From NCBI GenBank assembly GCA_019119815.1, contig DWWH01000024.1, forward strand, positions 1 to 36,295: a stretch of DNA of 36,295 nt, written 5' to 3'. The stretch is from Candidatus Eisenbergiella intestinipullorum (GTDB taxonomy: Bacteria > Bacillota > Clostridia > Lachnospirales > Lachnospiraceae). Shown in pieces: positions 13,589 through 23,785 of this stretch (position 1 is the stretch's first letter; every line of letters starts with the position of its first letter). Made by a program: the position numbers and the translations under genes. The notes below the pieces were generated by a model that was not told the origin of the DNA, did no database searches, and worked only from the letters and a program-made list of their open reading frames with translations.

Positions 13589-16267
13589 ATGAGCGAAAAG
13601 CTGGTACTGATCGACGGACACAGCATATTAAACCGGGCATTTTACGGAGTGCCTGATCTGAGCAACGCGCAGGGGCTTCATACCAATGCGGTTTACGGCT
13701 TCTTAAATATCATGTTCAAGATTCTGGAAGAAGAGGAGCCGGGCTATCTGGCCGTGGCATTTGACGTGCATGCGCCCACCTTCCGCCATGAGCTGTATGC
13801 GGAATATAAGGGGACCAGAAAGCCCATGCCGGAGGAATTAAGACAGCAGGTCCCGGTGATGAAAGAGGTCCTTGCGGCTATGGGAGTCTGCACGGTGGAG
13901 CAGGCAGGGCTGGAGGCAGACGATATTCTGGGAACCCTGGCGAAACGGGGAGAGGCGGACGGCATGGAGGTGGCACTGGTTTCCGGAGACCGGGATCTTC
14001 TGCAGATCGCCGGGGAACACATCAAGATCCGGATCCCCAAAACCAGGGGCGGAAGGACGCAGATCGAGGATTATTACGCGCAGGACGTGAAGGAGCAGTG
14101 GCAGGTGACGCCGGAGCAGTTCGTGGACTTAAAGGCCCTGATGGGAGATTCCTCCGACAACATCCCCGGCGTGCCGAAGGTGGGGCCGAAGACTGCCCAG
14201 GAGCTGATGACACAGTTTGGCTCTCTGGACAACATTTATGCGCATCTGGATGAGGTGGGGAAAAAGAGCATCCGGGAATCCCTGGCGGCGAACCGGGATC
14301 TGGCCGAGCTGAGCCGGACGCTTTCCCGCATCAATACGCAGGCGCAGCTTTCCGTGACCTGGCAGGATATGAAGCTGGGAGAGCTTTTTACGCCTCAGGC
14401 TTATATCCTGTTCCGGCAGCTGGAATTCAAGAACATGCTCGGCCGTTTCGGCCAGCAGCCGGCGGGAGAGGAAGAACGAAAGAAACATTACCGTCTCACC
14501 GGAGAGAGAAAAGAGGCACAGGAAGCGTTTGAAAGCGCCGGACGAAAGAAAAGAGCGGCCTTTCTGGTGCTGGAGGACGGAAATGCGGAGGCAGGGACCG
14601 CTTCCAACCGCTATGACGGAAGCGGCTTTGCTGCGCTGGCGTTTACCTCCGGAGAGGAAGAGATCCGGGTTTTCACCCGCTCGGAGCAGATCACGGCAGA
14701 GTATGTGAAGGAAAGCCTTTCCGGTCTGGAGAAGGAGGGCGTGCAGCTGGCTACCTTCCAGATCAAATTTCAGTACGGCTACCTGGAAGGGATGGAAACA
14801 AAGGGGCTGTTTGATGTGCTGATCGCTGCTTATCTGCTGAACCCTCTGAAGAATGATTACAGCATCCCGGACATCGCCCGTGAGCACCTGGATCTGACGA
14901 TCCGGGAAAGAAGTCAGCTTTTTGGAAAAAGCTCCTGGCAGGAGGCCCTTTCCGGGAAGCCGGAGGAGTTCCTGGAATATGCGGCAGATGCGGTTTCGGC
15001 GATCTGGAAGGCCTGGCCCGTGCTGGAAGGGAAGCTGGTGCAGACAGGAATGGACCGCCTGTTTTCAGAGATCGAGATGCCTCTGACCCGGGTGCTGCAT
15101 GATATGGAGCTGGAAGGGATCCGGGTGAAGCCCCAGGCGCTGAAGGACTACGGAGACGCGCTGGTGGAGCGGATCAGCGAGCTGGAGAAAAGCATTCATG
15201 AAAAGGCGGGAGAGGTGTTCAACATCAATTCGCCCAAGCAGCTGGGAGAGATCCTGTTCGGAAAGATGAAGCTGCCGGGCGGGAAGAAGACAAAGACCGG
15301 GTATTCCACCGCTGCGGATGTGCTGGAAAAGCTGGCACAGGAGCATCCCATCGCTTCGGAGATCCTGGAATACCGGGGGCTTGCCAAGCTGAAATCCACC
15401 TATGCGGACGGGCTGCTTCCCTGCATCGGGCCGGACGGCAGGATCCATACCACTCTGAATCAGACGATCACGGCCACCGGACGGATCAGCTCCACGGAGC
15501 CGAACCTGCAGAACATCCCCATGCGCATGGAGCTGGGACGGCTGATCCGCCGGGCTTTTGTGCCGAAGGAAGGTTTTGTGTTCACCGACGCGGATTATTC
15601 CCAGATCGAGCTGCGGGTTCTGGCCCATATGTCCGGAGATGCGCAGCTGATCGAGGCGTACCGGATGGATGCGGACATCCATCGCATCACGGCGTCCAAG
15701 GTATTCCATACGCCCTTTGGGGAGGTGACGGATCTGCAGAGACGCAATGCCAAGGCGGTGAATTTCGGCATCGTATACGGGATCAGTTCCTTTGGCCTGA
15801 GCCAGGATCTGAGCATTTCCCGGAAGGAAGCGGCAGAGTATATCGAGGAGTACTTTAAGACCTATCCGGATGTAAAAGCGTTTCTGGACCGGGAGGTGGC
15901 TTCGGCAAAGGAGAACGGCTATTCTCTCACCCTGTTCGGGCGGCGCAGGCCGATTCCGGAGTTAAAGAGCAGCAATTTCATGCAGCGCTCCTTCGGCGAG
16001 CGGGTGGCGATGAACGCGCCGATCCAGGGAACGGCGGCGGACATCATCAAGATCGCCATGATCCGCGTCTGGAGACGGCTGGCAGAGGAGGGGCTAAGCT
16101 CCCGTCTGATCCTGCAGATCCACGACGAGCTTCTGATCGAGACGGCTCCCGGAGAAGAGGCGGCGGTGGCAAAGCTTCTGACAGAGGAAATGAAGGCGGC
16201 GGCGTCCCTGTCCGTGACGCTGGAAACGGATCTGCATACCGGAACCGACTGGTATGAGGCAAAATAG
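13589..16267 (+). CDS. polA: DNA polymerase I
   Basis: Pol I fills gaps and removes RNA primers. The 892-residue protein has an N-terminal 5' nuclease domain (about 1-290, with DGHSILNRAF, GLEADDILG and a helix-hairpin-helix near NIPGVPKVGPKTA). A middle domain at about 310-490 lacks the DxE-type proofreading motif, as in many Firmicutes. The polymerase domain follows: motif A DADYSQIELR (about 665), motif B RRNAKAVNFGIVYG (about 717) and motif C QIHDELLIE (about 842). coaE follows after 12 bases, a common pairing. GGAGG six bases upstream sets the start. Confidence 0.98.
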   Translation: MSEKLVLIDGHSILNRAFYGVPDLSNAQGLHTNAVYGFLNIMFKILEEEEPGYLAVAFDVHAPTFRHELYAEYKGTRKPMPEELRQQVPVMKEVLAAMGVCTVEQAGLEADDILGTLAKRGEADGMEVALVSGDRDLLQIAGEHIKIRIPKTRGGRTQIEDYYAQDVKEQWQVTPEQFVDLKALMGDSSDNIPGVPKVGPKTAQELMTQFGSLDNIYAHLDEVGKKSIRESLAANRDLAELSRTLSRINTQAQLSVTWQDMKLGELFTPQAYILFRQLEFKNMLGRFGQQPAGEEERKKHYRLTGERKEAQEAFESAGRKKRAAFLVLEDGNAEAGTASNRYDGSGFAALAFTSGEEEIRVFTRSEQITAEYVKESLSGLEKEGVQLATFQIKFQYGYLEGMETKGLFDVLIAAYLLNPLKNDYSIPDIAREHLDLTIRERSQLFGKSSWQEALSGKPEEFLEYAADAVSAIWKAWPVLEGKLVQTGMDRLFSEIEMPLTRVLHDMELEGIRVKPQALKDYGDALVERISELEKSIHEKAGEVFNINSPKQLGEILFGKMKLPGGKKTKTGYSTAADVLEKLAQEHPIASEILEYRGLAKLKSTYADGLLPCIGPDGRIHTTLNQTITATGRISSTEPNLQNIPMRMELGRLIRRAFVPKEGFVFTDADYSQIELRVLAHMSGDAQLIEAYRMDADIHRITASKVFHTPFGEVTDLQRRNAKAVNFGIVYGISSFGLSQDLSISRKEAAEYIEEYFKTYPDVKAFLDREVASAKENGYSLTLFGRRRPIPELKSSNFMQRSFGERVAMNAPIQGTAADIIKIAMIRVWRRLAEEGLSSRLILQIHDELLIETAPGEEAAVAKLLTEEMKAAASLSVTLETDLHTGTDWYEAK

Positions 16268-16279
16268 AGGAAAAGGAAT

Positions 16280-16882
16280 ATGAAACTGATCGGGATCACA
16301 GGCGGCGTGGGAGCGGGAAAGACAGAGGTGATGAAGCTGCTGTCCGGAATGTGCCGCTGCAGGATTCTTCTTGCCGACGAGGCGGGAAATGAGGTGAAGC
16401 TCCCCGGCCAGCCCTGCTATGAGCGGCTGGTAGCGCTTCTGGGACGGCAGGTGCTCGCGGAAGACGGCACCATTGATAAAAAAAGGATGGCGGGACTGAT
16501 CTTTTCAGACCCGTCTCTTCTTGAACAGGTGAACGGCATCATCCATCCGGAAGTGAAAAGCTACATTTTCAGGCAGGTGGAGGAGGAACGCCGGAAGAAG
16601 GAGGCGGATTACTTTTTCCTGGAAGCGGCGCTTCTCATCGAATGCGGGTACGGCGAGCTTCTGGACGAACTGTGGTATATCCATGCCGATGCGGCCGTGC
16701 GCATGGAGCGCCTGAAAAAGAGCCGCGGCTATTCGGAGGAAAAGATCCGGCAGATCTTTGAAAGCCAGCTGAGTGAAGAGGAGTTTCGCAGGCACTGCAG
16801 CGTGGTCATCGAAAACAACGGCGACCTGGAAAAGACCAGGCTCCAGCTTCAGGCAGCGCTCGAAAGGCTGGAGAAGCCCTGA
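16280..16882 (+). CDS. coaE: Dephospho-CoA kinase
   Basis: CoaE phosphorylates dephospho-CoA, the last step of coenzyme A synthesis. The 200-residue protein has the P-loop GGVGAGKT at residues 8-15, the CoA-binding ADEAGNEV stretch near 32 and a lid region around RLKKSRGYSEEKI. It is probably co-transcribed with polA (12-base gap, GGAAAAGG ribosome site). The next 190 bases are GC-rich and non-coding, with a GGGCGGC/GCCGCCC hairpin near 17033-17049. Confidence 0.96.
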   Translation: MKLIGITGGVGAGKTEVMKLLSGMCRCRILLADEAGNEVKLPGQPCYERLVALLGRQVLAEDGTIDKKRMAGLIFSDPSLLEQVNGIIHPEVKSYIFRQVEEERRKKEADYFFLEAALLIECGYGELLDELWYIHADAAVRMERLKKSRGYSEEKIRQIFESQLSEEEFRRHCSVVIENNGDLEKTRLQLQAALERLEKP

Positions 16883-17072
16883 AAGCGGCCGGAATCCGGC
16901 GGACCCGCACCGGCGGGAGACGGACCGGCAGGGACCGCCGGCCGGAGGGCACAGACCGTCGGCTGAATGACGGCGGAAGGAAGAATGGGCTTGCAGGAAT
17001 GCGCGGAATGTGGCATATTAGTACAGGAATCGGGCGGCGAAGCCGCCCATCCGGCAGAAGGAGACAGAGGAT

Positions 17073-17873
17073 ATGAGATTATGCAGCATTGCCAGCGGGA
17101 GCAGCGGGAACTGTATCTATGTGGGAACGGATACCACGCATGTGCTGGTGGATGTGGGGATCAGCAGAAAGCGGACGGAGGAAGGGCTTCACAGCCTGGG
17201 GATCGATCCGGCAGAGCTGGATGCGGTTTTCATCACCCATGAGCATAGCGATCACATCAGCGGTCTGGGCGTGTTTTCCCGGAAATACCATGTGCCCATT
17301 TATGCGACGCCGAAGACGGCGGAGGCCATCTGCCGCTGCAGGAGCCTGGGAGCCATCGACGGAGGGCTGTTTCAGACGGTGCGGGCGGACGAAAGCTTTA
17401 CGATCAAGGACATGACGGTGAATCCCATGCGGATCTCCCATGATGCGGCGGACCCGGTGGCTTACCGCTTTTCTTATGGAAAGCAGAAGATCGGAGTGGT
17501 GACGGATCTTGGCACCTACAACGATTATACGGTGGAATGCCTGAAGGGGATGGATGCCCTGCTCCTGGAGGCAAACCATGATGTGAACATGCTTCAGGTG
17601 GGGCCTTATCCCTATCCTCTCAAGCAGAGGATCCTGGGGGACAGGGGGCATCTGTCCAATGAAAATTCGGGCAGGCTTCTGTGCCGGCTTCTGCACGATA
17701 ACCTGAAATATATCGTGCTGGGCCATCTGAGCAAGGAGAACAACATTCCACAGCTTGCCTATGAGACGGTGCGGCTGGAGATCAGCCAGGCAGGAGGCCC
17801 CTACCGGGCGGGGGATTTTCCCATCCAGGTGGCGAGACGCAGCGAGGTTTCGCCGGTGATCGAAATAGCATAA
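17073..17873 (+). CDS. WalJ/YycJ-type metallo-beta-lactamase-fold hydrolase
   Basis: The 266-residue protein has the MBL metal motif THEHSDH at about residue 56-62, an early SGSSGNCIYV stretch and later Asp/His ligands (VVTDLGTYND, GHLSKENN). This is the WalJ/YycJ (VicX) pattern. That family is linked to cell-wall two-component systems and to 5' exonuclease activity in DNA repair in Bacilli. Here it lies after coaE, not next to a walRK operon. The ribosome site AAGGAGACAGAGG is good. An ACT protein follows after 18 bases. Confidence 0.9.
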   Translation: MRLCSIASGSSGNCIYVGTDTTHVLVDVGISRKRTEEGLHSLGIDPAELDAVFITHEHSDHISGLGVFSRKYHVPIYATPKTAEAICRCRSLGAIDGGLFQTVRADESFTIKDMTVNPMRISHDAADPVAYRFSYGKQKIGVVTDLGTYNDYTVECLKGMDALLLEANHDVNMLQVGPYPYPLKQRILGDRGHLSNENSGRLLCRLLHDNLKYIVLGHLSKENNIPQLAYETVRLEISQAGGPYRAGDFPIQVARRSEVSPVIEIA

Positions 17874-17891
17874 CAGAACAAGGAGATTGTC

Positions 17892-18164
17892 ATGAAAAGA
17901 ACCATCATTACGGTAGTCGGACATGATACGGTGGGCATCATTGCAAAGGTCTGCACCTATCTTGCCGAGAATAACATCAACATTCTGGACATCAGCCAGA
18001 CCATCGTACAGGAATATTTCAATATGATGATGATCGTGGACACGAACCGGGCGGGCAAGAGCGTCGCTGAGATCGCCGGAGAGCTGACGAAGCTGGGGGA
18101 ACAGATCGGCGTGATCATCAAGTGCCAGAGCGAAGAAATTTTCAGCCAGATGCACAGGATCTGA
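17892..18164 (+). CDS. ACT domain protein, UPF0237 type
   Basis: This is a stand-alone ACT domain of 90 residues, beginning with the family pattern [14 protein letters not shown] and containing [14 protein letters not shown] domains bind small ligands, often amino acids, as dimers. AACAAGGAG precedes the start. It is consistently paired with the UPF0210 protein that follows 19 bases later, so the two probably work together as sensor and effector; the process is not known to me. Confidence 0.93.
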   Translation: MKRTIITVVGHDTVGIIAKVCTYLAENNINILDISQTIVQEYFNMMMIVDTNRAGKSVAEIAGELTKLGEQIGVIIKCQSEEIFSQMHRI

Positions 18165-18183
18165 GGAGGAAGTGGAGACTGCG

Positions 18184-19551
18184 ATGATCAACATATTTGA
18201 TGAAGTCAATGAAACCAACAAAATGATCGAGAAGGAGAACCTGGACGTGAGGACCATCACGCTGGGGATCAGCCTTTTGGACTGTATCGACGCTGATCTG
18301 GACGAGCTGAACCGCAAAATTTACGGAAAGATCATCCGTTCGGCAAAGGATCTGGTAAAAACGGGCGAGGAGATCTCTGCGGAGTTCGGGATCCCGATCG
18401 TGAACAAGAGAATCTCCGTGACTCCCATCGCCCTGGTCGGCAGTGCGGCCTGCCGGAAGGCAGAAGATTTTGCCCGGATCGCCCGTACCCTTGACGCGGC
18501 GGCAAAGGCGGTCGGCGTGAATTTCATCGGAGGCTATTCCGCTCTGGTGTCCAAGGGAATGACTCCGGCGGACGAGCTCCTGATCCGTTCCATTCCGCAG
18601 GCGCTTTCGTCCACCGAGCGGGTGTGCAGCTCCGTGAACCTTGGTTCCACCAAAACGGGCATCAACATGGATGCGGTGCGGCTGATGGGAGAGATCATCC
18701 TGGAGGCGGCGAAGCTCACGGCGGATACGGATTCCTCCGCCTGCACCAAGCTGGTGGCTTTCTGCAACGCGCCGGACGACAATCCCTTCATGGCAGGGGC
18801 CTTCCACGGCGTGACGGAGGCGGATCTTGTCATCAACGTGGGCGTCAGCGGCCCCGGCGTAGTGAAAACGGCGCTGGAGAAGGTGCGCGGGGAAAGCTTT
18901 GAAGTGCTCTGCGAGACGATCAAGAAGACGGCCTTCAAGGTGACCCGGGTGGGACAGCTCGTGGCAAAGGAAGCATCCAGACGGATGAACATTCCCTTCG
19001 GCATCGTGGATCTGTCCCTCGCGCCCACTCCGGCCATCGGTGACAGCGTGGCGGACATCCTGTGTGAGATCGGACTGGAGCATGCGGGTGCTCCGGGCAC
19101 CACGGCGGCCCTCGCCCTGCTGAACGACCAGGTAAAGAAGGGCGGCGTGATGGCTTCCTCCTATGTGGGGGGCTTAAGCGGTGCGTTTATCCCCGTCAGC
19201 GAGGATCAGGGCATGATTGACGCGGTTTCCGCCGGGGCGCTGACCCTGGAAAAGCTGGAAGCCATGACCTGCGTCTGCTCGGTGGGGCTTGACATGATCG
19301 CCATTCCGGGAGATACAAAGGCGTCCACCATTTCCGGCATCATCGCGGATGAGATGGCCATCGGCATGGTCAATCAGAAGACCACGGCAGCCCGTCTGAT
19401 CCCGGTCATTGGAAAGACGGTGGGAGACCATGCGGAATTCGGCGGACTGCTGGGCCATGCGCCCATCATGCCGGTCAATTCCTTCGGCTGTGAGGCTTTT
19501 GTCAGCCGCAGGGGAAGGATCCCGGCTCCCATCCATAGCTTTAAGAACTGA
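18184..19551 (+). CDS. UPF0210 / PFL family protein (DUF711)
   Basis: The 455-residue protein begins [15 protein letters not shown] and contains [14 protein letters not shown], both typical of the UPF0210 (DUF711) family. The family is distantly related to glycyl-radical pyruvate formate-lyase folds but lacks known activity. I prefer 18184 (GGAG six bases upstream) over a GTG at 18172, which lies almost on a Shine-Dalgarno-like sequence. It is the last gene of the run and meets tmcAL tail to tail with a 10-base gap, leaving little room for a terminator. Confidence 0.92.
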   Translation: MINIFDEVNETNKMIEKENLDVRTITLGISLLDCIDADLDELNRKIYGKIIRSAKDLVKTGEEISAEFGIPIVNKRISVTPIALVGSAACRKAEDFARIARTLDAAAKAVGVNFIGGYSALVSKGMTPADELLIRSIPQALSSTERVCSSVNLGSTKTGINMDAVRLMGEIILEAAKLTADTDSSACTKLVAFCNAPDDNPFMAGAFHGVTEADLVINVGVSGPGVVKTALEKVRGESFEVLCETIKKTAFKVTRVGQLVAKEASRRMNIPFGIVDLSLAPTPAIGDSVADILCEIGLEHAGAPGTTAALALLNDQVKKGGVMASSYVGGLSGAFIPVSEDQGMIDAVSAGALTLEKLEAMTCVCSVGLDMIAIPGDTKASTISGIIADEMAIGMVNQKTTAARLIPVIGKTVGDHAEFGGLLGHAPIMPVNSFGCEAFVSRRGRIPAPIHSFKN

Positions 19552-19561
19552 AACGGCCGTC

Positions 19562-20896
19562 TTACGGCTGCGCGGACAGCTGCGCCGGACTGACGATCTG
19601 CCGCTGATATTCGTTTAAGAAGGGCGTTCCATATCTGCCGCTGACCGCGGTCTGGTAGATATGGGAGGCCCTGATTTCTTCTTCTAGGAGAGGGAGCAGC
19701 TCTTTCGGAAGCTGCTGTCTGGCCGCCGTAAGCCGGGAAAGCAGCGGAGAGGCCGCACTTTTTTTTACAGCGGAAAGCAGGGGCAGCGCCCGTTCTGAAA
19801 AGCCGAGCAGGCGCAGGTAGACGGGAAAGCCTTCCGCCTTGCTGGCATCCAGATCATCCTGCAAAAGCCCCAGCAGGATGTGACAGAGGCAGCGGCTTGC
19901 CCGCGCATGGGGAAGGTCACGGGAATGCAGCCGGTCGCAGAGGTCCTGCCAGCCGGTAAAGAAATAGACCTGCCTGCGGATCTTGTCCGCCAGGGAGGGC
20001 GTCACATCCGTGAAGGCGGTGAGACAGTCTGAGGAACGGTTTTCCAGAAGCTGCAGCAGACGGAAGCGCAGCAGGGAGGAAAGATCCTCCTCCGTCAGGA
20101 TCCCTCTTTTGTCCTTCCTTTCAAACAGGAGCCGTCTGGTCTCCCCGGGGAGACTGAAGCGAAGCCGTTTTGCGGCCTCCGGCCGGGAAAGGGCAGGTCC
20201 GCAGCCTTCCTGCTGTTGCTTTTTGCGGCCGTTTTCCAGCAGAGCGGCCCGGATGGCGGAGGCGGAGCTGAATGCGGCATCCCCGCCGGAAGCCTCTTCG
20301 GTCAGGCGCGTATCGTGATAGTTTCCCCTGCGGCGGATGGCAAAGGGGCGGATGGCGCTTTTCTGAGCGGCGAGAGCCCGGCAGTATTCGATCCCCAGGA
20401 TATTGTTTGGCAGAAAGAAAAGGGACGGATCCGTGCCGGGAAAAGCCTCCAGAGCCCGGCTTCGTGCGGCGGGAAAGGAAAGGCCCGCCTTCAGCGCTTC
20501 CCGCAGCTTCTGCTGATATTCCAAGGACTGTTCGGCCTTCTCCAGAAGAAGGGCGGCATCGATTAATGCCTTCGTATCTCCGCATTCGCTTCCGAAGCAC
20601 AGATAATCCACACAGCCCAGACGGTTCAGGACGGAGACCGCTCCGGAAGCGAAATATTCCGCGCTGGCGCAGGCAAAGCGCACAGGCAGCTCCAGCACCA
20701 GATCGGCTCCGCCGGAAAGCGCCATGCGGGTCCGGTCATATTTGTCCAGAACGGCAGGCGTGCCCCGCTGGGTGAAGCAGCCGCTCATCACCACGACGAT
20801 GTAGTCCGCCCCGGTGAGGCGGCGGGCCTGTGCGATCTGATATTCATGCCCTCTGTGCAGGGGGTTGTATTCGGCGATGATGCCTGTCACTGTCAT
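19562..20896 (-). CDS. tmcAL: tRNA(Met) cytidine acetate ligase
   Basis: TmcAL activates acetate with ATP and acetylates the wobble cytidine of elongator tRNA-Met, protecting Met/Ile decoding. The 444-residue protein has the nucleotidyltransferase motif EYNPLHRGHEYQI (residues 9-21), then VVVMSGCFTQRG and the FGSECGD stretch. The family was formerly UPF0348. Its need for acetate makes the neighbouring pta-ackA noteworthy, though this may be chance. A minus-strand TATACT near 21034-21039 is a possible -10. Confidence 0.95.
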   Translation of the reverse strand: MTVTGIIAEYNPLHRGHEYQIAQARRLTGADYIVVVMSGCFTQRGTPAVLDKYDRTRMALSGGADLVLELPVRFACASAEYFASGAVSVLNRLGCVDYLCFGSECGDTKALIDAALLLEKAEQSLEYQQKLREALKAGLSFPAARSRALEAFPGTDPSLFFLPNNILGIEYCRALAAQKSAIRPFAIRRRGNYHDTRLTEEASGGDAAFSSASAIRAALLENGRKKQQQEGCGPALSRPEAAKRLRFSLPGETRRLLFERKDKRGILTEEDLSSLLRFRLLQLLENRSSDCLTAFTDVTPSLADKIRRQVYFFTGWQDLCDRLHSRDLPHARASRCLCHILLGLLQDDLDASKAEGFPVYLRLLGFSERALPLLSAVKKSAASPLLSRLTAARQQLPKELLPLLEEEIRASHIYQTAVSGRYGTPFLNEYQRQIVSPAQLSAQP

Positions 20897-21220
20897 GCGG
20901 TCTCTGCCTCCGTTCTGTCGGTTTCTGTTTTTGGCGGATGAAAGAAATGGTCATGTCCATCCCTGCAGCCGCTTTTTCGTACAAACGCATTTTTTTTTAA
21001 AACCAAATCTGCCGCGTTTCCTTTTCCGCCAAAAGTATAGCAGAAATGGAGTCCGGATACCACTTATTTCTGTGCTCTATAGAAAGGGGATTTGTGCAAG
21101 ATTTTGTGCAATAAATTCAGGAAAAGAAACTTGTATACAATGGAAAATTCCGTTATAATTTTAATCAGACTGAGGTGAGAGACTGAACGAACTGGAAATG
21201 CGGAAAGGAGATAAAAGAGA
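20897..21220. promoter_or_regulatory. Divergent intergenic region tmcAL/pta
   Basis: There is no gene here. It contains the pta promoter, a possible minus-strand -10 for tmcAL (TATACT, 21034-21039) and a run of nine T near 20991-20999. No conserved riboswitch was recognised. Confidence 0.55.
21131..21159 (+). promoter_or_regulatory. Sigma-A promoter of pta
   Basis: TTGTAT, a 17-base spacer, then a perfect TATAAT. The expected transcription start is near 21166. Confidence 0.8.
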
Positions 21221-22222
21221 ATGTCTTACATTGATACCATTAAGGAGAAAGCCAGGTCAGACAGAAAGACGATCGTCATGCCGGAAACGAACGACAAGAG
21301 AACGCTGATCGCTGCGGCGCATGTGCTGCAGGAGGGGATCGCCAATATCATCATGGTGGGCAATGAGGAGAAGATCATGGACGGCGCCGGCTGGCTGGAG
21401 GTCGATCTGACCGGAGTGAAGGTGGTCGATCCGACCAAGACGGAGAAGTTTGAGGAGTATGCCCAGCTTCTGTATGAAACGAGAAAGAAGAAGGGAATGA
21501 CTCTGGAAGAGGCGAGAAAGAGGCTTCTGGAGGATCCGCTGACCTTCGGCGTGGTGATGGTTAAGGCAAACGATGCGGACGGAATGGTGGCGGGCGCCTG
21601 TCATGCGACGGCGGACGTGCTGCGTCCTTCCCTGCAGATCCTCCGGACGGCTCCGGGCGTAAAACTGGTTTCCGCATTTTTCATTCTGGATGTGCCGGAC
21701 TGTGAGTACGGCGAGCACGGGACCTTCCTGTTCGCGGACTGCGGCCTGAATCAGGACCCTACTTCCGAGGAGCTGGCTGCGATCGCGGACACCAGCGCAA
21801 AGAGCTTCAAGCAGCTCATCGGAGCGAAGCCGATCATTGCCATGCTTTCCCATTCCACGAAGGGGAGCGCGCATCATCCGCTGGTGGACAAGGTGACGAA
21901 GGCGGTGGAGATCGCGCATGAGGAATATCCGCATCTGACGCTGGACGGCGAGCTGCAGACCGATGCGGCCCTGGTTCCCAGGGTGGCCAAGTCCAAGGCA
22001 CCCGGAAGCGATGTGGCGGGCAAGGCGAATGTGCTGATCTTCCCGAATCTGGATGCGGGAAATATCGGCTACAAGCTGGTGGAGCGTCTTGGAAAGGCGG
22101 AGGCATACGGCCCGATGCTGCAGGGGATCGCAAAGCCGGTCAACGATCTGTCCAGGGGCTGCGACTGGCAGGACATCGTGGGTGTGGTCGCGCTGACTGC
22201 CGTGCAGGCGCAGCTGGCATAA
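21221..22222 (+). CDS. pta: Phosphate acetyltransferase
   Basis: Pta converts acetyl-CoA to acetyl phosphate, the first step of ATP-yielding acetate production. The 333-residue protein is the short clostridial form without N-terminal regulatory domains. Family stretches include TIVMPETNDKRTL, VSAFFILDVP, MLSHSTKGSA and VLIFPNLDAGNIGYKL. AAAGGAG precedes the start. ackA follows after 190 bases; that gap has a TACGCCG/CGGCGTA stem but no T-run, so the genes are probably co-transcribed. Confidence 0.97.
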   Translation: MSYIDTIKEKARSDRKTIVMPETNDKRTLIAAAHVLQEGIANIIMVGNEEKIMDGAGWLEVDLTGVKVVDPTKTEKFEEYAQLLYETRKKKGMTLEEARKRLLEDPLTFGVVMVKANDADGMVAGACHATADVLRPSLQILRTAPGVKLVSAFFILDVPDCEYGEHGTFLFADCGLNQDPTSEELAAIADTSAKSFKQLIGAKPIIAMLSHSTKGSAHHPLVDKVTKAVEIAHEEYPHLTLDGELQTDAALVPRVAKSKAPGSDVAGKANVLIFPNLDAGNIGYKLVERLGKAEAYGPMLQGIAKPVNDLSRGCDWQDIVGVVALTAVQAQLA

Positions 22223-22412
22223 AGCGGCCGGATCGGGAAGGCCCGGAAGGGCCGTCTCGGCCATCGGAAAGAGGATACTGGGAACTCCGGATGCAGATCC
22301 GGATAAAAAGGGGTTATACGCCGCGCGGGCGGACGGCGTATGCGCGGATGCCGCAGAAGCAGGCGCTGCGGATATGCCTGCCGCAGGTACGGCGGGAAAT
22401 ATGAGGTAAGCA

Positions 22413-23621
22413 ATGAATATTTTAGTGATCAACTGCGGAAGCTCCTCGGTCAAGTTTCAGCTCATTGATTCTGAAAGCGAGAAGCGGATCGCAAAGGGAC
22501 TGTGTGAACGGATCGGAATTGAAGGAAGCAGGCTGATCTATACGCCTGCCGGAGGGAAGAAGCTGACTGCGGAGGTGAAGATGGCCGACCACAGGGAAGC
22601 CATCGCCGTGGTGCTGAAGGCGCTGACGGATCCGCAGAACGGTGCGGTGAAGGATCTGTCGGAAATCGGCGCGGTGGGGCACCGCATCGTGCATGGAGGA
22701 GAAAACTTTTCCAAAGCGACGTTAATTACGGATGAGGTAAAAAAAGCCATCGCGGACTGCAGCGATCTGGCCCCGCTGCATAACCCCGCCAATCTGGTCG
22801 GGATCGAGGCATGCGAGGCGCTGATGCCTTCTGTGCCGATGGTAGCCGTGTTCGACACGGCCTTTCACCAGACCATGCCGGAGGAATCCTATCTGTATGC
22901 GATTCCCTATCGCTATTACAGGGATTATCGCGTCAGAAGGTACGGCTTTCACGGGACCAGTCATGAGTATGTCTCTTCCCGGGCAGCCGTCGTGCTGGGA
23001 CGTCCCCTGGAGGAGCTGAAGCTGATCGTCTGCCATCTGGGGAACGGAGCTTCCATTTCCGCGGTGAAATATGGAAAATGTGTGGATACCTCCATGGGAC
23101 TGACGCCTCTGGAGGGGCTGGTGATGGGAACCAGGAGCGGCGACATCGATCCTGCCATTGTGGAGTTCATCGCCAACAAGGAAGGAAAGAGCGCCGGCGA
23201 GGTCCTGCGCATGCTGAACAAGGAGTCCGGCGTATATGGCCTGTCGGACGGTTTTTCTTCTGATTTCCGCGATCTGGAGGATGCTTACGAGGCGGGAAAT
23301 GAGAATGCAAAGCGTGCGATGGAGGTATACATCCACAGCGTGATCAAGTATATCGGCGCCTATACGGCAGAGATGAACGGGGTGGACGCCATCTGCTTTA
23401 CAGCCGGAGTGGGAGAGAACAGCCCGATCATCCGCGACCGGATCCTGCATCATCTGGCCTATATGCACATCGTGATCGACGAGGTGGAAAACCACAAACG
23501 GGGCGAAGCGGTCGTGATCTCCATGCCCGGTCCCGGCCCGAAGGTACTGGTAATTCCGACCAACGAGGAACTGTCCATTGCCAGACAGACCTTTGCGCTC
23601 GTGGCGGGAGAAAAAAAGTAA
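22413..23621 (+). CDS. ackA: Acetate kinase
   Basis: AckA makes ATP and acetate from acetyl phosphate. The 402-residue protein shows the ASKHA phosphate loop NCGSSSVKFQL at the N-terminus, GHRIVHGG, FDTAFHQTMP, GFHGTSHEYV and the adenine-site region FTAGVGENSP. Its ribosome site (GAGG) is weaker than pta's. A terminator follows the stop, closing the acetate operon. Confidence 0.98.
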   Translation: MNILVINCGSSSVKFQLIDSESEKRIAKGLCERIGIEGSRLIYTPAGGKKLTAEVKMADHREAIAVVLKALTDPQNGAVKDLSEIGAVGHRIVHGGENFSKATLITDEVKKAIADCSDLAPLHNPANLVGIEACEALMPSVPMVAVFDTAFHQTMPEESYLYAIPYRYYRDYRVRRYGFHGTSHEYVSSRAAVVLGRPLEELKLIVCHLGNGASISAVKYGKCVDTSMGLTPLEGLVMGTRSGDIDPAIVEFIANKEGKSAGEVLRMLNKESGVYGLSDGFSSDFRDLEDAYEAGNENAKRAMEVYIHSVIKYIGAYTAEMNGVDAICFTAGVGENSPIIRDRILHHLAYMHIVIDEVENHKRGEAVVISMPGPGPKVLVIPTNEELSIARQTFALVAGEKK

Positions 23622-23629
23622 AAAACGAA

Positions 23630-23661
23630 CAGGAGGGGCCGGCGTGTTGCCGGTTTCCTTT
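23630..23661 (+). terminator. Terminator after ackA
   Basis: GGGGCCGGC pairs with GCCGGTTTC (several G-U pairs in RNA) around a GTGTT loop, followed by a CCTTTTTTT tract. Confidence 0.78.
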
Positions 23662-23785
23662 TTTTCGGGAACGTTCGCCGTCAGCCCGGAAAGAGGGACC
23701 GGCGAAGGCTGTTTTTGCCGCGGCGGGAAAGAATGCGGCCCGGGCAGAGAGGAACGAGACGGAACAGGAAGGAAAGAGACCGAAC

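Noticed and set aside
13589..16267. Loss of proofreading motifs in Pol I as a novelty
   Set aside because: A degenerate 3'-5' exonuclease domain is common in Firmicute DNA polymerase I.
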